Of a stretch of DNA of 64,000 nucleotides, positions 34,283-43,605 are shown piece by piece (position 1 is the stretch's first letter; each line of letters opens with the position of its first letter). The DNA comes from Priestia filamentosa (GTDB lineage: Bacteria > Bacillota > Bacilli > Bacillales > Bacillaceae_H), in NCBI RefSeq assembly GCF_900177535.1, contig NZ_FXAJ01000003.1:372001-436000 (forward strand). The letters are read 5' to 3'. Position numbers and translations under genes: made by a program. The notes below the pieces were generated by a model. The model searched no databases and was not told the DNA's origin. It saw only the letters and a program-made list of their open reading frames with translations.

Positions 34283-35599
34283 ATGAGACATAAAGAATAT
34301 CTTAGCTTAGCCATTCCGCTTATGCTGTCAACAATGACAACTCCCATTCTCGGTGCTGTTGACACAGCAGTTGTTGGGCATGTAAGCGGAGCTACATATA
34401 TTGGAGCAGTTGCTATTGGTAGCCTAATTTTCAGCACGATTTATTGGCTGTTTGGTTTTTTAAGAGTAAGCACCTCGGGATTTTCAGCCCAAGCAGTAGG
34501 GAAGGGAGCAAAAGAAGAACTTCTTCATGCTTTAACACGGCCGATATTTCTTGCTCTACTTGTTGGCGTTTCTTTTATTTTATTGCAGTGGCCAATCGGC
34601 AAGATAGCATTAATGGTTATCAAACCAAGTCAGGAAATTCAGGAACTTGCATTAAACTATTTTTATATCCGCATATGGGGAGCTCCATTTGCACTTATAA
34701 CATATGTCATATTAGGCTTTTTAATTGGCACTGGACGGGTAAAAGTGTCTCTTTTTCTGCAGATTGGAATGAACGTTCTAAATATCGTTCTCGACTTTTT
34801 ATTTGTCCAAGGGTTCGGTTGGGCGGTCAAGGGCGTTGCTTTTGCAACCCTTATTGCTGAAGTTGCGGGAGCTGGTGTGGGAATGATCATCATTGCTCAA
34901 ACATTTAACCTTTCTCTAAAAAAATGGTCATTTGTGAGCGCTGCTGATTTTTCCTCTTTTAAAAAAATGCTTGAAGTCAACCGTGACCTTTTTATTAGAA
35001 CGTTTTGTTTAATTGTTATGTACAATATGTTTACAGCAAAAGGAGCGGATTTTGGTACGGAAATACTAGCAGCAAATGCCATTCTTCTTCAAATTCAATT
35101 TATTATGGCTTATTGCTTAGATGGTTTTGCTAATGCTACAAGTATTGTTGTAGGAAGAGCTGTTGGAAGTAATAACGAATCTCTGTATAACAAAGGTCTT
35201 TCGCTTACAACGTATTGGGGGCTCATTGTTGTTTGTTTCTTAAGTTTGGGCTACTTCTTTATGGACAGTGCTTTGTTCTCGTTATTTACAAACGATATGA
35301 GCACAATTGAAGTTGCTAAAGAGTATAGTTTTTGGCTCACTCTATTTCCTTTTGCTACAGGTGCTGGTTTACTCTTTTACGGTGTTTTCACAGGAGCAAC
35401 AAGAGCAAAACCAATTCGAAACTCTACTATTTTTGCACTCTTTTTCTTTTTAACGGCGTATTTCTTGCTCCCCCCGTTTTATGGAAATCATGGGTTGTGG
35501 ATTGCTTTTTTAGTATTTAACACTGGTCGTTCTTTATTTTTGATTGCTTCTTTGCCAAAGCTGAAAAAACAGGTATTAACCAAAGGGATGTCTGTTTAA
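34283..35599 (+). CDS. MATE-family efflux pump, DinF subgroup
   Basis: A 438-residue protein with 12 hydrophobic helices in two similar halves. LAIPLMLSTMTTPILGAVDTAVVGH, LRVSTSGFSAQAVG and YFYIRIWGAPFALI place it in the DinF branch of multidrug/toxin extrusion pumps, which use H+ or Na+ gradients. GTAAGGAAGTG precedes ATG 34283. It is divergent from the ABC genes. Confidence 0.88.
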   Translation: MRHKEYLSLAIPLMLSTMTTPILGAVDTAVVGHVSGATYIGAVAIGSLIFSTIYWLFGFLRVSTSGFSAQAVGKGAKEELLHALTRPIFLALLVGVSFILLQWPIGKIALMVIKPSQEIQELALNYFYIRIWGAPFALITYVILGFLIGTGRVKVSLFLQIGMNVLNIVLDFLFVQGFGWAVKGVAFATLIAEVAGAGVGMIIIAQTFNLSLKKWSFVSAADFSSFKKMLEVNRDLFIRTFCLIVMYNMFTAKGADFGTEILAANAILLQIQFIMAYCLDGFANATSIVVGRAVGSNNESLYNKGLSLTTYWGLIVVCFLSLGYFFMDSALFSLFTNDMSTIEVAKEYSFWLTLFPFATGAGLLFYGVFTGATRAKPIRNSTIFALFFFLTAYFLLPPFYGNHGLWIAFLVFNTGRSLFLIASLPKLKKQVLTKGMSV

Positions 35600-35689
35600 T
35601 TAGATTTGCTCTATTTTAGTAGAGTTTCAGATGTTATTGCTTTATATTTCCTAATTGAAAAGTGTAAGATAGGAATGGGAGGCGATATT

Positions 35690-36175
35690 ATGGAAAAAGG
35701 TTTAATAAGTCAATTTCAATTTTTACGTTCGGGGACAATTCGTTTACTAGAGACAACGTCAGAGGAAAAGGCTGACGTTATTCCAGAAGGATTCAGCAAC
35801 TCTATCCACTGGAACTTAGGACATATTGCCGTTATTCAAGAACGCGTGCTATATGGATTAGGATTACGACAAAAACCAGAGCTTTCAGAAGAGTTTATTT
35901 CTCATTTTGATATGGGAACAGACCCAAAAGAAGACGGGTGGGAAAAAACAGCTCCATCACTAGAAGAAGTCAAGAAAGAATTGACTCGTCAGCTTGAACA
36001 ATTTCCTCAAACATTTGCAGGGAAATTTGGTGAGGAGCTTGTTGAACCATTCAAACTTGGAAGTGTGGAAATGAAAACAATTGGAGAGCTTTTTTCTTTC
36101 AGCCTTTGGCACGAAACTCTTCATGATGGTGTAATTAAAGGATTGAATTATGCTTTAAAAGGGCAAAGTAAATAA
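35690..36175 (+). CDS. DinB-family metal-dependent hydrolase-like protein
   Basis: A 161-residue four-helix-bundle DinB/YfiT-type protein. The three likely metal histidines are in HWNLGHI (first helix pair) and WHETLHDGVI (last helix). The family includes thiol transferases such as BstA. ATG 35690 has GGGAGG upstream; earlier codons in the frame lack a ribosome site. Confidence 0.82.
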   Translation: MEKGLISQFQFLRSGTIRLLETTSEEKADVIPEGFSNSIHWNLGHIAVIQERVLYGLGLRQKPELSEEFISHFDMGTDPKEDGWEKTAPSLEEVKKELTRQLEQFPQTFAGKFGEELVEPFKLGSVEMKTIGELFSFSLWHETLHDGVIKGLNYALKGQSK

Positions 36176-36178
36176 GGA

Positions 36179-36206
36179 GAAGGCCGTTCATCGGACGGCC
36201 TTTTTC
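36179..36206 (+). terminator. Terminator
   Basis: AAGGCCGT/ACGGCCTT stem followed by TTTT. Confidence 0.88.
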
Positions 36207-36299
36207 TTATTTAGAAGAAAATAAATATAAAGCAGTACACAACAGGGATGAAATCTATGTTAAGATTAGGAAAAATCGCTGTTATGAGGAAGGATTGTT

Positions 36300-36755
36300 A
36301 TGGAAAGATACGTTGAGCAGATGAGAAAGAAAATAGGGGCGTCTTCTCTTTTTGTCCCAAGTGCCATGATTATCGTTGTGAATGAGGAGAATAAAGTACT
36401 TTTATTACATAGAAAAGATACAGAAACATGGGGATTGCCGAGTGGAGCTATGGAGCTTGGAGAAACTTTTGAAGAGGCAGCTGCAAGACAGCTCAAAGAA
36501 GAAACAGGATTAACAGCTCATAAACTTCAATTTATGGATATTCTTTCAGGGGAAGACTACTATTTTAAATATCCTAACGGTGATGAAGTGTATAATATCA
36601 TTTCTGTTTTTTTAGCTATTGACCCATACGGAAGCTTGCAGTGTAACTTTAAGGAAGCAAAGAAACTTTCTTTCTTTTCTCAGGACAATTTACCGCCGCT
36701 TGAGAAGAGAACGAGTAAAGTATTGCTAAAAGTAGGTGCAACAATACTAGAATAA
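36300..36755 (+). CDS. Nudix hydrolase
   Basis: A 151-residue Nudix protein with the full box GAMELGETFEEAAARQLKEETGL (G x5 E x7 REUxEExGU, with K at the usual R). It hydrolyses a nucleoside diphosphate derivative, and the substrate is unknown. AGGAAGG precedes ATG 36300. Confidence 0.88.
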   Translation: MERYVEQMRKKIGASSLFVPSAMIIVVNEENKVLLLHRKDTETWGLPSGAMELGETFEEAAARQLKEETGLTAHKLQFMDILSGEDYYFKYPNGDEVYNIISVFLAIDPYGSLQCNFKEAKKLSFFSQDNLPPLEKRTSKVLLKVGATILE

Positions 36756-36839
36756 ATAGAGAAACATGCCTTTTTATCTTTGCATACTATAAAAGACGAG
36801 CGTCTTTTTGCTCGAAAACTAGGTAAAGGGTGAGAGACT

Positions 36840-37457
36840 GTGAGTGAAAACTGGTTAGCATGGGTACAACAAATGCAGGGAATTGCGCAAGCGGGATTAG
36901 CATACTCAAAAGATAAGTATGATATTGAACGTTTCGAACAACTTAGAGAACTAAGTAAAGAAATTTTGCTTCAGTATACAAAAGTAGATGCTAATATGTT
37001 AGACACCCTATTGGAGGGGGAAGTAGGATATCCAACTCCAAAAGTGGCGGTAAGAGCAGTTGTGTTTCAGGAAAATAAAATATTAATGGTGCAAGAAGAA
37101 CAAGATGGGCTATGGTCTCTTCCTGGAGGATGGGCAGACATTGGATTAAGCCCGCGTGAAGTTGTTGTAAAAGAAGTGAAAGAAGAAGCAGGGATTGAGG
37201 TAGAACCTGTACGTCTTCTTGCCATTTTTGATCAGCATCATCACGATCACCCACCATCATTTTTCCACATTTACAATCTCTATCTTCTTTGTGAGGTAAA
37301 AGGCGGAGAGCTTAAAGCAGGGATGGAAACACTTGATGTTCAATATTGTGAGCAAGAAAATTTGCCGCCGCTTTCTGTCAAACGTGTGACAAAGGCCCAA
37401 ATCGACACCTTTTTCCGGTTTCTTGAAAATCCTAATATGGAGACGATTGTTGATTAA
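36840..37457 (+). CDS. Nudix hydrolase with N-terminal extension (YjhB-like)
   Basis: This 205-residue protein has an N-terminal helical domain (about residues 1-65, LAWVQQMQGIAQAGL) typical of the YjhB group, and then a Nudix domain with GGWADIGLSPREVVVKEVKEEAG. The residues HHHDHPP after the box are unusual but common in this subgroup. GTG 36840 follows AAAGGGTGAG. It may share regulation with the preceding Nudix gene. Confidence 0.88.
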   Translation: MSENWLAWVQQMQGIAQAGLAYSKDKYDIERFEQLRELSKEILLQYTKVDANMLDTLLEGEVGYPTPKVAVRAVVFQENKILMVQEEQDGLWSLPGGWADIGLSPREVVVKEVKEEAGIEVEPVRLLAIFDQHHHDHPPSFFHIYNLYLLCEVKGGELKAGMETLDVQYCEQENLPPLSVKRVTKAQIDTFFRFLENPNMETIVD

Positions 37458-37491
37458 AAAAGAGACAAAGCTAAGCTTTGTCTCTTTTTTA
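37456..37491. terminator. Bidirectional terminator
   Basis: AGAGACAAAGCTAAGCTTTGTCTCT stem (12 pairs) with A and T runs on the two sides. Confidence 0.92.
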
Positions 37492-38958
37492 TAATATAGG
37501 TGATAATAAGCGCGAAATCGATTCTTTAAAGCGGATATAATAGGAGCGCTGATCATAAATCTCACGAGTCAGTTTCTTTGATTTTAGCATGTCATCTTCG
37601 AAGATTGCGGCAAGCTTCATAGCAGTTTTGTAATGATAAAGAAAAGCATTTACTTCAAAGTTTAGACGAAAGCTTCTTACATCAATATTGGCCGTGCCGA
37701 CTGAAGCAATCTCATCATCAATAACAATAGTTTTTGCATGAAGAAAGCCATTTTCATAAATATAAACATCTGCTCCTGCTTTTAAAAGCTCTCCAATATA
37801 AGAATATGTTGCCCAATATACAAAAGGGTGATCAGGTTTGTCTGGAATCATAATTTTTACTTTCACACCTGAAAGAGCCGCAATTCGAAGTGCATCAAGT
37901 AAACTATCATCAGGAATAAAGTAAGGAGTTTGAATATAAATATAGCGCTCCGCTGACAAAATCAGTTTAATATAGCCGTTTTTTATTTGTTCCCATTGAG
38001 AATCAGGACCGCTTGAAACAATTTGAACGCCGACATCTCCTCTTGGAGAAACTGGAGGATAATAATGTCCCTTAAAAGAAATATCGTGTTTTGAAGCTTG
38101 ATTCCAATCTAAAATAAAGCGGCTTTGAATATGGTGAACAGCTTCACCTTTGACACGTAAATGCGTATCTCTCCAATATCCAAACTTTTCATTTAGTCCC
38201 AAATACTCATCTCCAACGTTGAATCCACCAATATATCCAATGCTTCCGTCAATAATCACAAGCTTTCGGTGATTGCGGTAATTTAAGCGGAGGTTAACGA
38301 GTGGAAAGCGAGCCGGGAAAAATGCTTCAACTTCTCCCCCTGCTGCTCGAATGCTTTTGACAAGCTTCCGACTGAGTCCTCTAGAACCCATATCGTCATA
38401 AAGAAGCCTTATTTTAACTCCCTCTTTCGCTTTTTTAATAAGCAAATTCCCAAGTTTAGTCCCAAGCTCGTCTGATCTCAAAATGTAGTACAGCATATGA
38501 ATATGATGTTTCGCGTTTTCAAGGTCTTGAAAAAGAGAGTCAAATTTCTCCCTTCCGTCAATAAAAAGATCAACTTCATTATCCTGAGTGAAAATAGCGC
38601 GATCGTTATTTAAAAGCATTGCAATTAAATGCTGGTGCTTTTTATTGATGGGATTATGGAAATCAAACATATGTGATTGAAGAAGTTCGCGCTGATTTGC
38701 AACGATTTTCTTAATATATTCCTTACTTTTTTTATCCCAAGTAAAAATCTTTCTTTTGCTTAAATTTTGACCAAATATTAAATATAAAATAAATCCAACA
38801 ATTGGGATAAACCCTAATATCATAACCCATGCCCATGTTGCTGTAATGTTGCGTCGTTCTAAAAAGACAATTGCCATTGCAAGCAAAATATTTAGAACAA
38901 GCAGCACTGTTGGGACATAAGGAGGCATGATCCCGGCAAAGAAATCGTTTACTTCCAT
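37489..38958 (-). CDS. cls: Cardiolipin synthase
   Basis: A 489-residue phospholipase-D-family enzyme condensing two phosphatidylglycerols into cardiolipin. Two N-terminal helices (about 12-60) are followed by two HKD motifs: HRKLVIIDGSIGYIGGFN and HAKTIVIDDEIASVGTANID. Length and order match Bacillus ClsA/YwnE. It is convergent with the Nudix gene across a shared terminator. Confidence 0.95.
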   Translation of the reverse strand: MEVNDFFAGIMPPYVPTVLLVLNILLAMAIVFLERRNITATWAWVMILGFIPIVGFILYLIFGQNLSKRKIFTWDKKSKEYIKKIVANQRELLQSHMFDFHNPINKKHQHLIAMLLNNDRAIFTQDNEVDLFIDGREKFDSLFQDLENAKHHIHMLYYILRSDELGTKLGNLLIKKAKEGVKIRLLYDDMGSRGLSRKLVKSIRAAGGEVEAFFPARFPLVNLRLNYRNHRKLVIIDGSIGYIGGFNVGDEYLGLNEKFGYWRDTHLRVKGEAVHHIQSRFILDWNQASKHDISFKGHYYPPVSPRGDVGVQIVSSGPDSQWEQIKNGYIKLILSAERYIYIQTPYFIPDDSLLDALRIAALSGVKVKIMIPDKPDHPFVYWATYSYIGELLKAGADVYIYENGFLHAKTIVIDDEIASVGTANIDVRSFRLNFEVNAFLYHYKTAMKLAAIFEDDMLKSKKLTREIYDQRSYYIRFKESISRLLSPIL

Positions 38959-39142
38959 AGAATGCTCCTTTAGTTTGCTGTTGTAGTAGGTTTAGTTGAT
39001 CTTTATATTTTTAACCGCTACTTCTGTTCAATTATAGAAAAAAAGCGTTAGAAAGAAAAGAAATAGCTATTTTAACAACATATGAAATAAAAAATGTTTT
39101 TCGTTCATACTATAACTAAGATTAGAAAAAGAGGTGAGTAAC

Positions 39143-39715
39143 GTGAAAAAATGGGGACTTTGGGTTGTTCTTGGTGTCATTGTACTGCTTGCAATCTTTT
39201 CGTTTAGTTCATATAACGGTCTTGTCACACAGGAACAAAAAGTAGATACGTCATGGGCACAAGTAGAAAATCAGCTAAAACGTCGCTCGGATTTAATTCC
39301 TAACCTAGTTGAAACTGTAAAAGGATATGCAAGCCAAGAAAAAGAAGTCATTCAATCTGTAACAGATGCTCGCGCCCAGCTTGCGGGGGCAAATACTCCA
39401 AAGGAATATGCAAACGCAGATGAGAACTTGAACGGAGCGTTAAATCGTCTTCTCGTCGTTGTTGAAAACTATCCAAATCTTAAATCAAACGAGAATTTTA
39501 GAAGTTTAATGGACACGCTTGAAGGAACAGAGAATCGTTTAGCTGTTGCTCGCCGTGATTACAACGAAAGTGTCGAAACATACAACTTAAAAGTTCGACG
39601 TTTCCCAGGAAACATTATGGCTAATATTTTTGGATTTTCAAAAAAATCGTATTATGAAGTAAGTGAGAAAGATCAAGAAAATCCTCAAGTAGACTTTGGG
39701 AGTGGAAGCGAATGA
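39143..39715 (+). CDS. LemA-family protein
   Basis: A 190-residue protein with one N-terminal helix (WGLWVVLGVIVLLAIFSF) and the LemA domain (VDTSWAQVENQLKRRSDLIPNL, NLKSNENF, RFPGNIMA). GTG 39143 is favoured by AGAGGTGAG just upstream. It overlaps the TPM gene by four bases. LemA and TPM genes commonly occur together; function unclear. Confidence 0.9.
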   Translation: MKKWGLWVVLGVIVLLAIFSFSSYNGLVTQEQKVDTSWAQVENQLKRRSDLIPNLVETVKGYASQEKEVIQSVTDARAQLAGANTPKEYANADENLNGALNRLLVVVENYPNLKSNENFRSLMDTLEGTENRLAVARRDYNESVETYNLKVRRFPGNIMANIFGFSKKSYYEVSEKDQENPQVDFGSGSE

Positions 39716-40473
39716 GCCTCTCCCGTTTTTTTATGTTTCTCTGTTTTTTTACTCTATTTCTTTGTCCTTTTTCAGCGAATGCTAAAGCTCCGACACCAGT
39801 TGGTGATATTTATGTTCAGGATTTTGCAAAGCTCCTAACAACAGAGGAAGCTGAGGAATTGAAGCAAATGGGGAGAAGTCTTCAACAAAGAACAAAAGCT
39901 CAAATTGCGGTTTTAACGGTCTCTTCCACAGAGGAAAAGACAATTGAAGAGTACGGAATTGAAGCATTTAGACAGTATAAGCTAGGTGACAGGAAGCTTA
40001 ACAATGGTATTCTTCTTCTTGTTGTAAAAGGCAGTGAACAAAGAGAAGTTCGCATTGAAGTTGGATATGGTCTTGAGGGAGCAATACCGGATTCTAAAGC
40101 AGGAGCTATTTTGGATGAATTTACTCTTCCTTATTTTAAACAAGGGAAGTATGGAAAAGGAATTGTTGAAACATATCGCGTTCTTTATGCGGAAACAGCT
40201 AAAGAATACGGAGTGGAAACAAAATGGGAAGGAAAAACAGCCACACCAGCTAAAAAGGAAGCTTCTTCAGGACAAGAAATGAATCCATTTGTTGTAATTA
40301 TTATCGGTATTATCTTAATTCTTCTTATTGTGATTGATGTAAAGTTTTTTGGTGGCTTTCTTACAAACTTATTGCTTCAGCTTCTTTTTCTCTTTCGAGG
40401 AGGTGGAGGTGGAGGCAATATCGGTGGCGGAGGTGGAAGCGCTGGTGGTGGGGGAGCAAGCCGGAAATGGTAG
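39712..40473 (+). CDS. TPM-domain membrane protein (YgcG-like)
   Basis: A 253-residue protein with a signal peptide, the TPM domain (DIYVQDFAKLLTTEEAEELKQ, RQYKLGDRKLNNGILLLV, EVGYGLEGAIPD), one helix (VVIIIGIILILLIVI) and a Gly-rich tail (GGGGGNIGGGGGSAGGGG). It is coupled to lemA by ATGA. A cell-envelope role is inferred from topology. Confidence 0.88.
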   Translation: MSLSRFFMFLCFFTLFLCPFSANAKAPTPVGDIYVQDFAKLLTTEEAEELKQMGRSLQQRTKAQIAVLTVSSTEEKTIEEYGIEAFRQYKLGDRKLNNGILLLVVKGSEQREVRIEVGYGLEGAIPDSKAGAILDEFTLPYFKQGKYGKGIVETYRVLYAETAKEYGVETKWEGKTATPAKKEASSGQEMNPFVVIIIGIILILLIVIDVKFFGGFLTNLLLQLLFLFRGGGGGGNIGGGGGSAGGGGASRKW

Positions 40474-40637
40474 AAAATAAAAGTGAGGGAAACTCTTTCA
40501 TTTGAACGATAAGTTCTTTGTGAGCGTTTCTCTAAAACTCATGTGAAAAAGGACAAGCAATACAGGGCGGATGGTGTACAATTTTTTGAAAGAGGGAATA
40601 AACAAAGACAAAGTACTATGAATGGGGGAAGATGACG

Positions 40638-41525
40638 ATGATGTCAGCAGCACTGATTTTAAATCCTAATGCAGGCAATGGAAAAATAAAAAAAGAGTTA
40701 CAACATATAAAAGAAATTATAGAAAGCACGTATGCTCCACTTTCTGTTTATGAAACAAAACGGGAAGGAGATGGCGCTCGTTTAGTAAAAGAGCTTGAAA
40801 GTAAAGTTGATTTAATTATTGGAGCAGGGGGGGATGGAACGATTCACGAGCTCATTAATGCTATGTGTAAGTTAGAAACAAGACCTTTATTTGCAGTGCT
40901 TCCAGGAGGAACATGTAACGATTTTTCACGAGGTATTGGAATGGATCAAAATATTATCAAAGCAGCACAGCAAATTGCAACAGGAAGAGTTGAAAAAGTA
41001 GACATTGGGAAGAGTGAGCATCAATACTTTTCAAACTTTTGGGGAATTGGGCTTATTAATGAAGTATCAGAAAACATTGAGGAAGATTCAAAAGCTCGTT
41101 TTGGTAAACTCTCTTATTATATGAGTACAGCTAAAACGATTACGAATATTGAACCTTTCTACGTAGAAATAGAAGGTGATGGAGAGGAGTTTAAAGGAGA
41201 GGCTGTTATGGTTGTAGTAGGAAACGGGGCTTTTACAGGAGGGCTAAGACCTTTTTTTCCGAAAAACCATCTCCAAGATTCTTGTTTGGATGTGCTTGTT
41301 GTGACGGAATCTAACGTACAGACGTTTTGGAAGCTTTTTCTCTCAAATTTTTCAGATGAGAAAGTTATTCAAGAGGAAAGTATTCTTAAATTTCAAGCTA
41401 AGCATGTTAAAGTAACCACATCACCAGCACAAAAAATTGACTGTGATGGCGAGCGCAAATATTATACCCCGGATTCTATTAACGTTTTACCACGATTTCT
41501 AGAAGTGATTGTAGGAAATTTCTAA
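40638..41525 (+). CDS. Diacylglycerol kinase-family lipid kinase (YegS/BmrU)
   Basis: A 295-residue kinase of the DagK catalytic family. LILNPNAGNGK and GAGGDGTIHELINAM bind nucleotide, and GGTCNDFSRGIG is a further conserved motif. KIDCDGE near the C-terminus completes the substrate site. Phosphorylation of a membrane lipid is inferred. GGGGGAA lies upstream; ATG 40638 gives better spacing than ATG 40632. Confidence 0.88.
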   Translation: MMSAALILNPNAGNGKIKKELQHIKEIIESTYAPLSVYETKREGDGARLVKELESKVDLIIGAGGDGTIHELINAMCKLETRPLFAVLPGGTCNDFSRGIGMDQNIIKAAQQIATGRVEKVDIGKSEHQYFSNFWGIGLINEVSENIEEDSKARFGKLSYYMSTAKTITNIEPFYVEIEGDGEEFKGEAVMVVVGNGAFTGGLRPFFPKNHLQDSCLDVLVVTESNVQTFWKLFLSNFSDEKVIQEESILKFQAKHVKVTTSPAQKIDCDGERKYYTPDSINVLPRFLEVIVGNF

Positions 41526-41624
41526 AATAAAAGAATTAATATTTTATAATTGGTGTGGTGTCCATGCCAACTTCTTTCACTATGCATACCTTATAAAAGG
41601 AATAGAGCAAAGGCGGGTTTTTAT

Positions 41625-42923
41625 ATGCATAATGATAAGAAGAAAATAGCTGTAGTAGGGTTAGGATTTGTTGGATTACCTCTATCTATGTTGCTATTAT
41701 CAAAAGGATTTATGGTTGTTGGAATTGACTTAGATGAAAATAAAATTCGCTCTTTAAACAATGGAAAAAGCTATATTTCAGATATTAGTGACAAGAGTGT
41801 AGAAGAAAGTATGAAATCAAAACGATTTTCTGTTTCTTCTAGCTATAAAAATGTAGAGGAAGCAGATGCAATCATTATCTGTGTTCCAACTCCTCTTAAG
41901 GAAGAATATGCCCCAAATCTTATTTATATCGAGAAAGCTGCAGAGGCGTTGAAAGCTCATCTTCAAAAAGGTCAGCTTGTTGTTCTCGAGAGCTCTACGT
42001 TTCCAGGAACAACAAGAGAGATTCTTCAACCTCTTTTAGAAGAAAGTGGGCTTGAAGCAGGAAAAGACTTTCATTTAGCATATTCTCCAGAACGCGTTGA
42101 CCCTGGGAATGTTCAATTTTCACTTGGAGATATTCCGAAAGTAATTGGAGGCATTACTTCAGATTGTCAGGAAGTTGCTTGTGATTTATATTCAAAGATT
42201 TATCAAACGGTTGTCCCTGTTTCCTCGCCTGAAATAGCTGAGCTTACAAAGCTTTTAGAAAACACGTATCGATTTATCAACATTTCTTTTATTAATGAAA
42301 TGGCGATGCTTTGTGACCAAATTAACATTGATGTATGGGAAGTGATTGCGGCTGCAAGCACAAAGCCATATGGATTCGCGCCTTTTTATCCAGGTCCAGG
42401 CATTAGCGGACACTGCATTCCTGTAGATCCTCTCTATTTGCAATTTAAAGCAAAAGAAAAAGGAATTACTAGCAACTTCATTGAGTTGTCAACTTCTACA
42501 AATGAAAAAATTGTTCAGTATATTGTTGAAAGAACATTAGAAATAGTAGGAAAAGAACCTGGAGAAACAAGCGTTTTACTCTATGGATTAACATATAAAA
42601 GAGATGTACCAGATGTGCGAGATTCAAAAGCTGTAGAAGTGATGGAATATCTTCTTGAAAAAGGGGTTAATGTAACTTATCATGATCCACACTTTGAGCG
42701 TATTATGATCAATGGAGAGGTTCACCATAGTGTCTCACTACTTGACAAAGAGTTAAGTGAAAGCGACTGTGTGGTAATTTTAACAGATCATAGCGTGCTG
42801 CCAAAAGAGCAGATTTTAGAAAAAGCAAACCTTATTTTTGACACGCGTGGAGTGCTCCAAGACGCAAAAGGAAAAGCTAAAGTAGTTGAGCTTGGTGGAG
42901 GAACAGCTTTCTTTAAGAGGTAA
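41625..42923 (+). CDS. UDP-sugar 6-dehydrogenase (UDP-ManNAc or UDP-glucose type)
   Basis: A 432-residue NAD-dependent dehydrogenase that oxidises a UDP-sugar to its uronate. The Rossmann motif is AVVGLGFVGLPLS, with ESSTFPGTT, the middle-domain ELTKLLENTYRFINI and the catalytic cysteine in GISGHCIPVDP. It resembles WecC/MnaB/TuaD, and the exact sugar is not decided. No glycosyltransferase genes are adjacent. ATG 41625 follows AGGCGGG. Confidence 0.88.
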   Translation: MHNDKKKIAVVGLGFVGLPLSMLLLSKGFMVVGIDLDENKIRSLNNGKSYISDISDKSVEESMKSKRFSVSSSYKNVEEADAIIICVPTPLKEEYAPNLIYIEKAAEALKAHLQKGQLVVLESSTFPGTTREILQPLLEESGLEAGKDFHLAYSPERVDPGNVQFSLGDIPKVIGGITSDCQEVACDLYSKIYQTVVPVSSPEIAELTKLLENTYRFINISFINEMAMLCDQINIDVWEVIAAASTKPYGFAPFYPGPGISGHCIPVDPLYLQFKAKEKGITSNFIELSTSTNEKIVQYIVERTLEIVGKEPGETSVLLYGLTYKRDVPDVRDSKAVEVMEYLLEKGVNVTYHDPHFERIMINGEVHHSVSLLDKELSESDCVVILTDHSVLPKEQILEKANLIFDTRGVLQDAKGKAKVVELGGGTAFFKR

Positions 42924-42928
42924 GGGAA

Positions 42929-42960
42929 AAAAGCTATCTGTTTTTGAGATAGCTTTTTTA
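42929..42960 (+). terminator. Terminator
   Basis: AAAGCTATCT/AGATAGCTTT stem with a T run. Confidence 0.9.
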
Positions 42961-43019
42961 TATGTTTAAACAATTGGAAAGGGGGAATGAAAATAGTAAA
43001 GGAAAAAGGAGAGAAGAAA

Positions 43020-43490
43020 ATGGCTTTAACAAAAGAACAAGAAATGCATTTAAAAGAAATGCTTTTAAATATGAAAAAATATAAAACAGAGCGAGTAGAA
43101 GAAAGGCCAAAAGAAGATTTACAAGAATCAACAGGTGAATTAACGAACGGAGTTGACAATCATCTAGCAGACATTGCGACAGAGCAATATGAGCGTGAAC
43201 GAGATGAGACGATTCGGGAAGTTGATGAACGCTTAATTCAACAAGTAGATGAAGCATTACAGCGTATGGAAGATGGAACATACGGTATTTGCGTAGATAC
43301 TGGCGAAGAAATTCCATATGAACGCTTAAAAGCTAATCCTTATGCAAAACGAACAGCTAAAGCACAGGAGAGGTTTGAAAAAGGACAGCCTTCTCAAAAA
43401 GCAGACCGAGCGACACAGCCAAGTCGACGCATTGATGAAGAAAAGACTTTAACCGTTGACTCATTAAAAAAAGAACAGGATGCTTTCTAG
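43020..43490 (+). CDS. YteA-family (TraR/DksA-like) protein with degenerate zinc finger
   Basis: A 156-residue protein with an N-terminal coiled coil (EQEMHLKEMLLNMKKY), an ATEQYERERDETIREVDER helix and the DksA-type segment YGICVDTGEEIPYERLKANP. Only one of the expected four zinc cysteines remains, as in other sporulation-associated YteA/YocK proteins. It may bind RNA polymerase or DNA. AAAGGAGAG precedes ATG 43020. Confidence 0.82.
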   Translation: MALTKEQEMHLKEMLLNMKKYKTERVEERPKEDLQESTGELTNGVDNHLADIATEQYERERDETIREVDERLIQQVDEALQRMEDGTYGICVDTGEEIPYERLKANPYAKRTAKAQERFEKGQPSQKADRATQPSRRIDEEKTLTVDSLKKEQDAF

Positions 43491-43520
43491 CACAATCACA
43501 ATATGTGATTGTGCTTTTTA
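43489..43520 (+). terminator. Terminator
   Basis: AGCACAATCACA/TGTGATTGTGCT stem with a T run, overlapping the preceding stop. Confidence 0.9.
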
Positions 43521-43605
43521 TATGGAAAAGAAAGATTGTATTCCATTTTTTTAGCCCGTAAAATAAAGAAAACAGATGTACTTTACAAAAAGTGAGGGAT
43601 TGTCA

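Noticed and set aside
34444-35520. Additional frames inside the MATE gene on both strands
   Set aside because: Shadows of a clear 12-helix transporter; no ribosome sites.
40380-40470. GGT/GGA repeat run at the end of the TPM gene as a DNA repeat
   Set aside because: It encodes the Gly-rich tail usual for this protein family.
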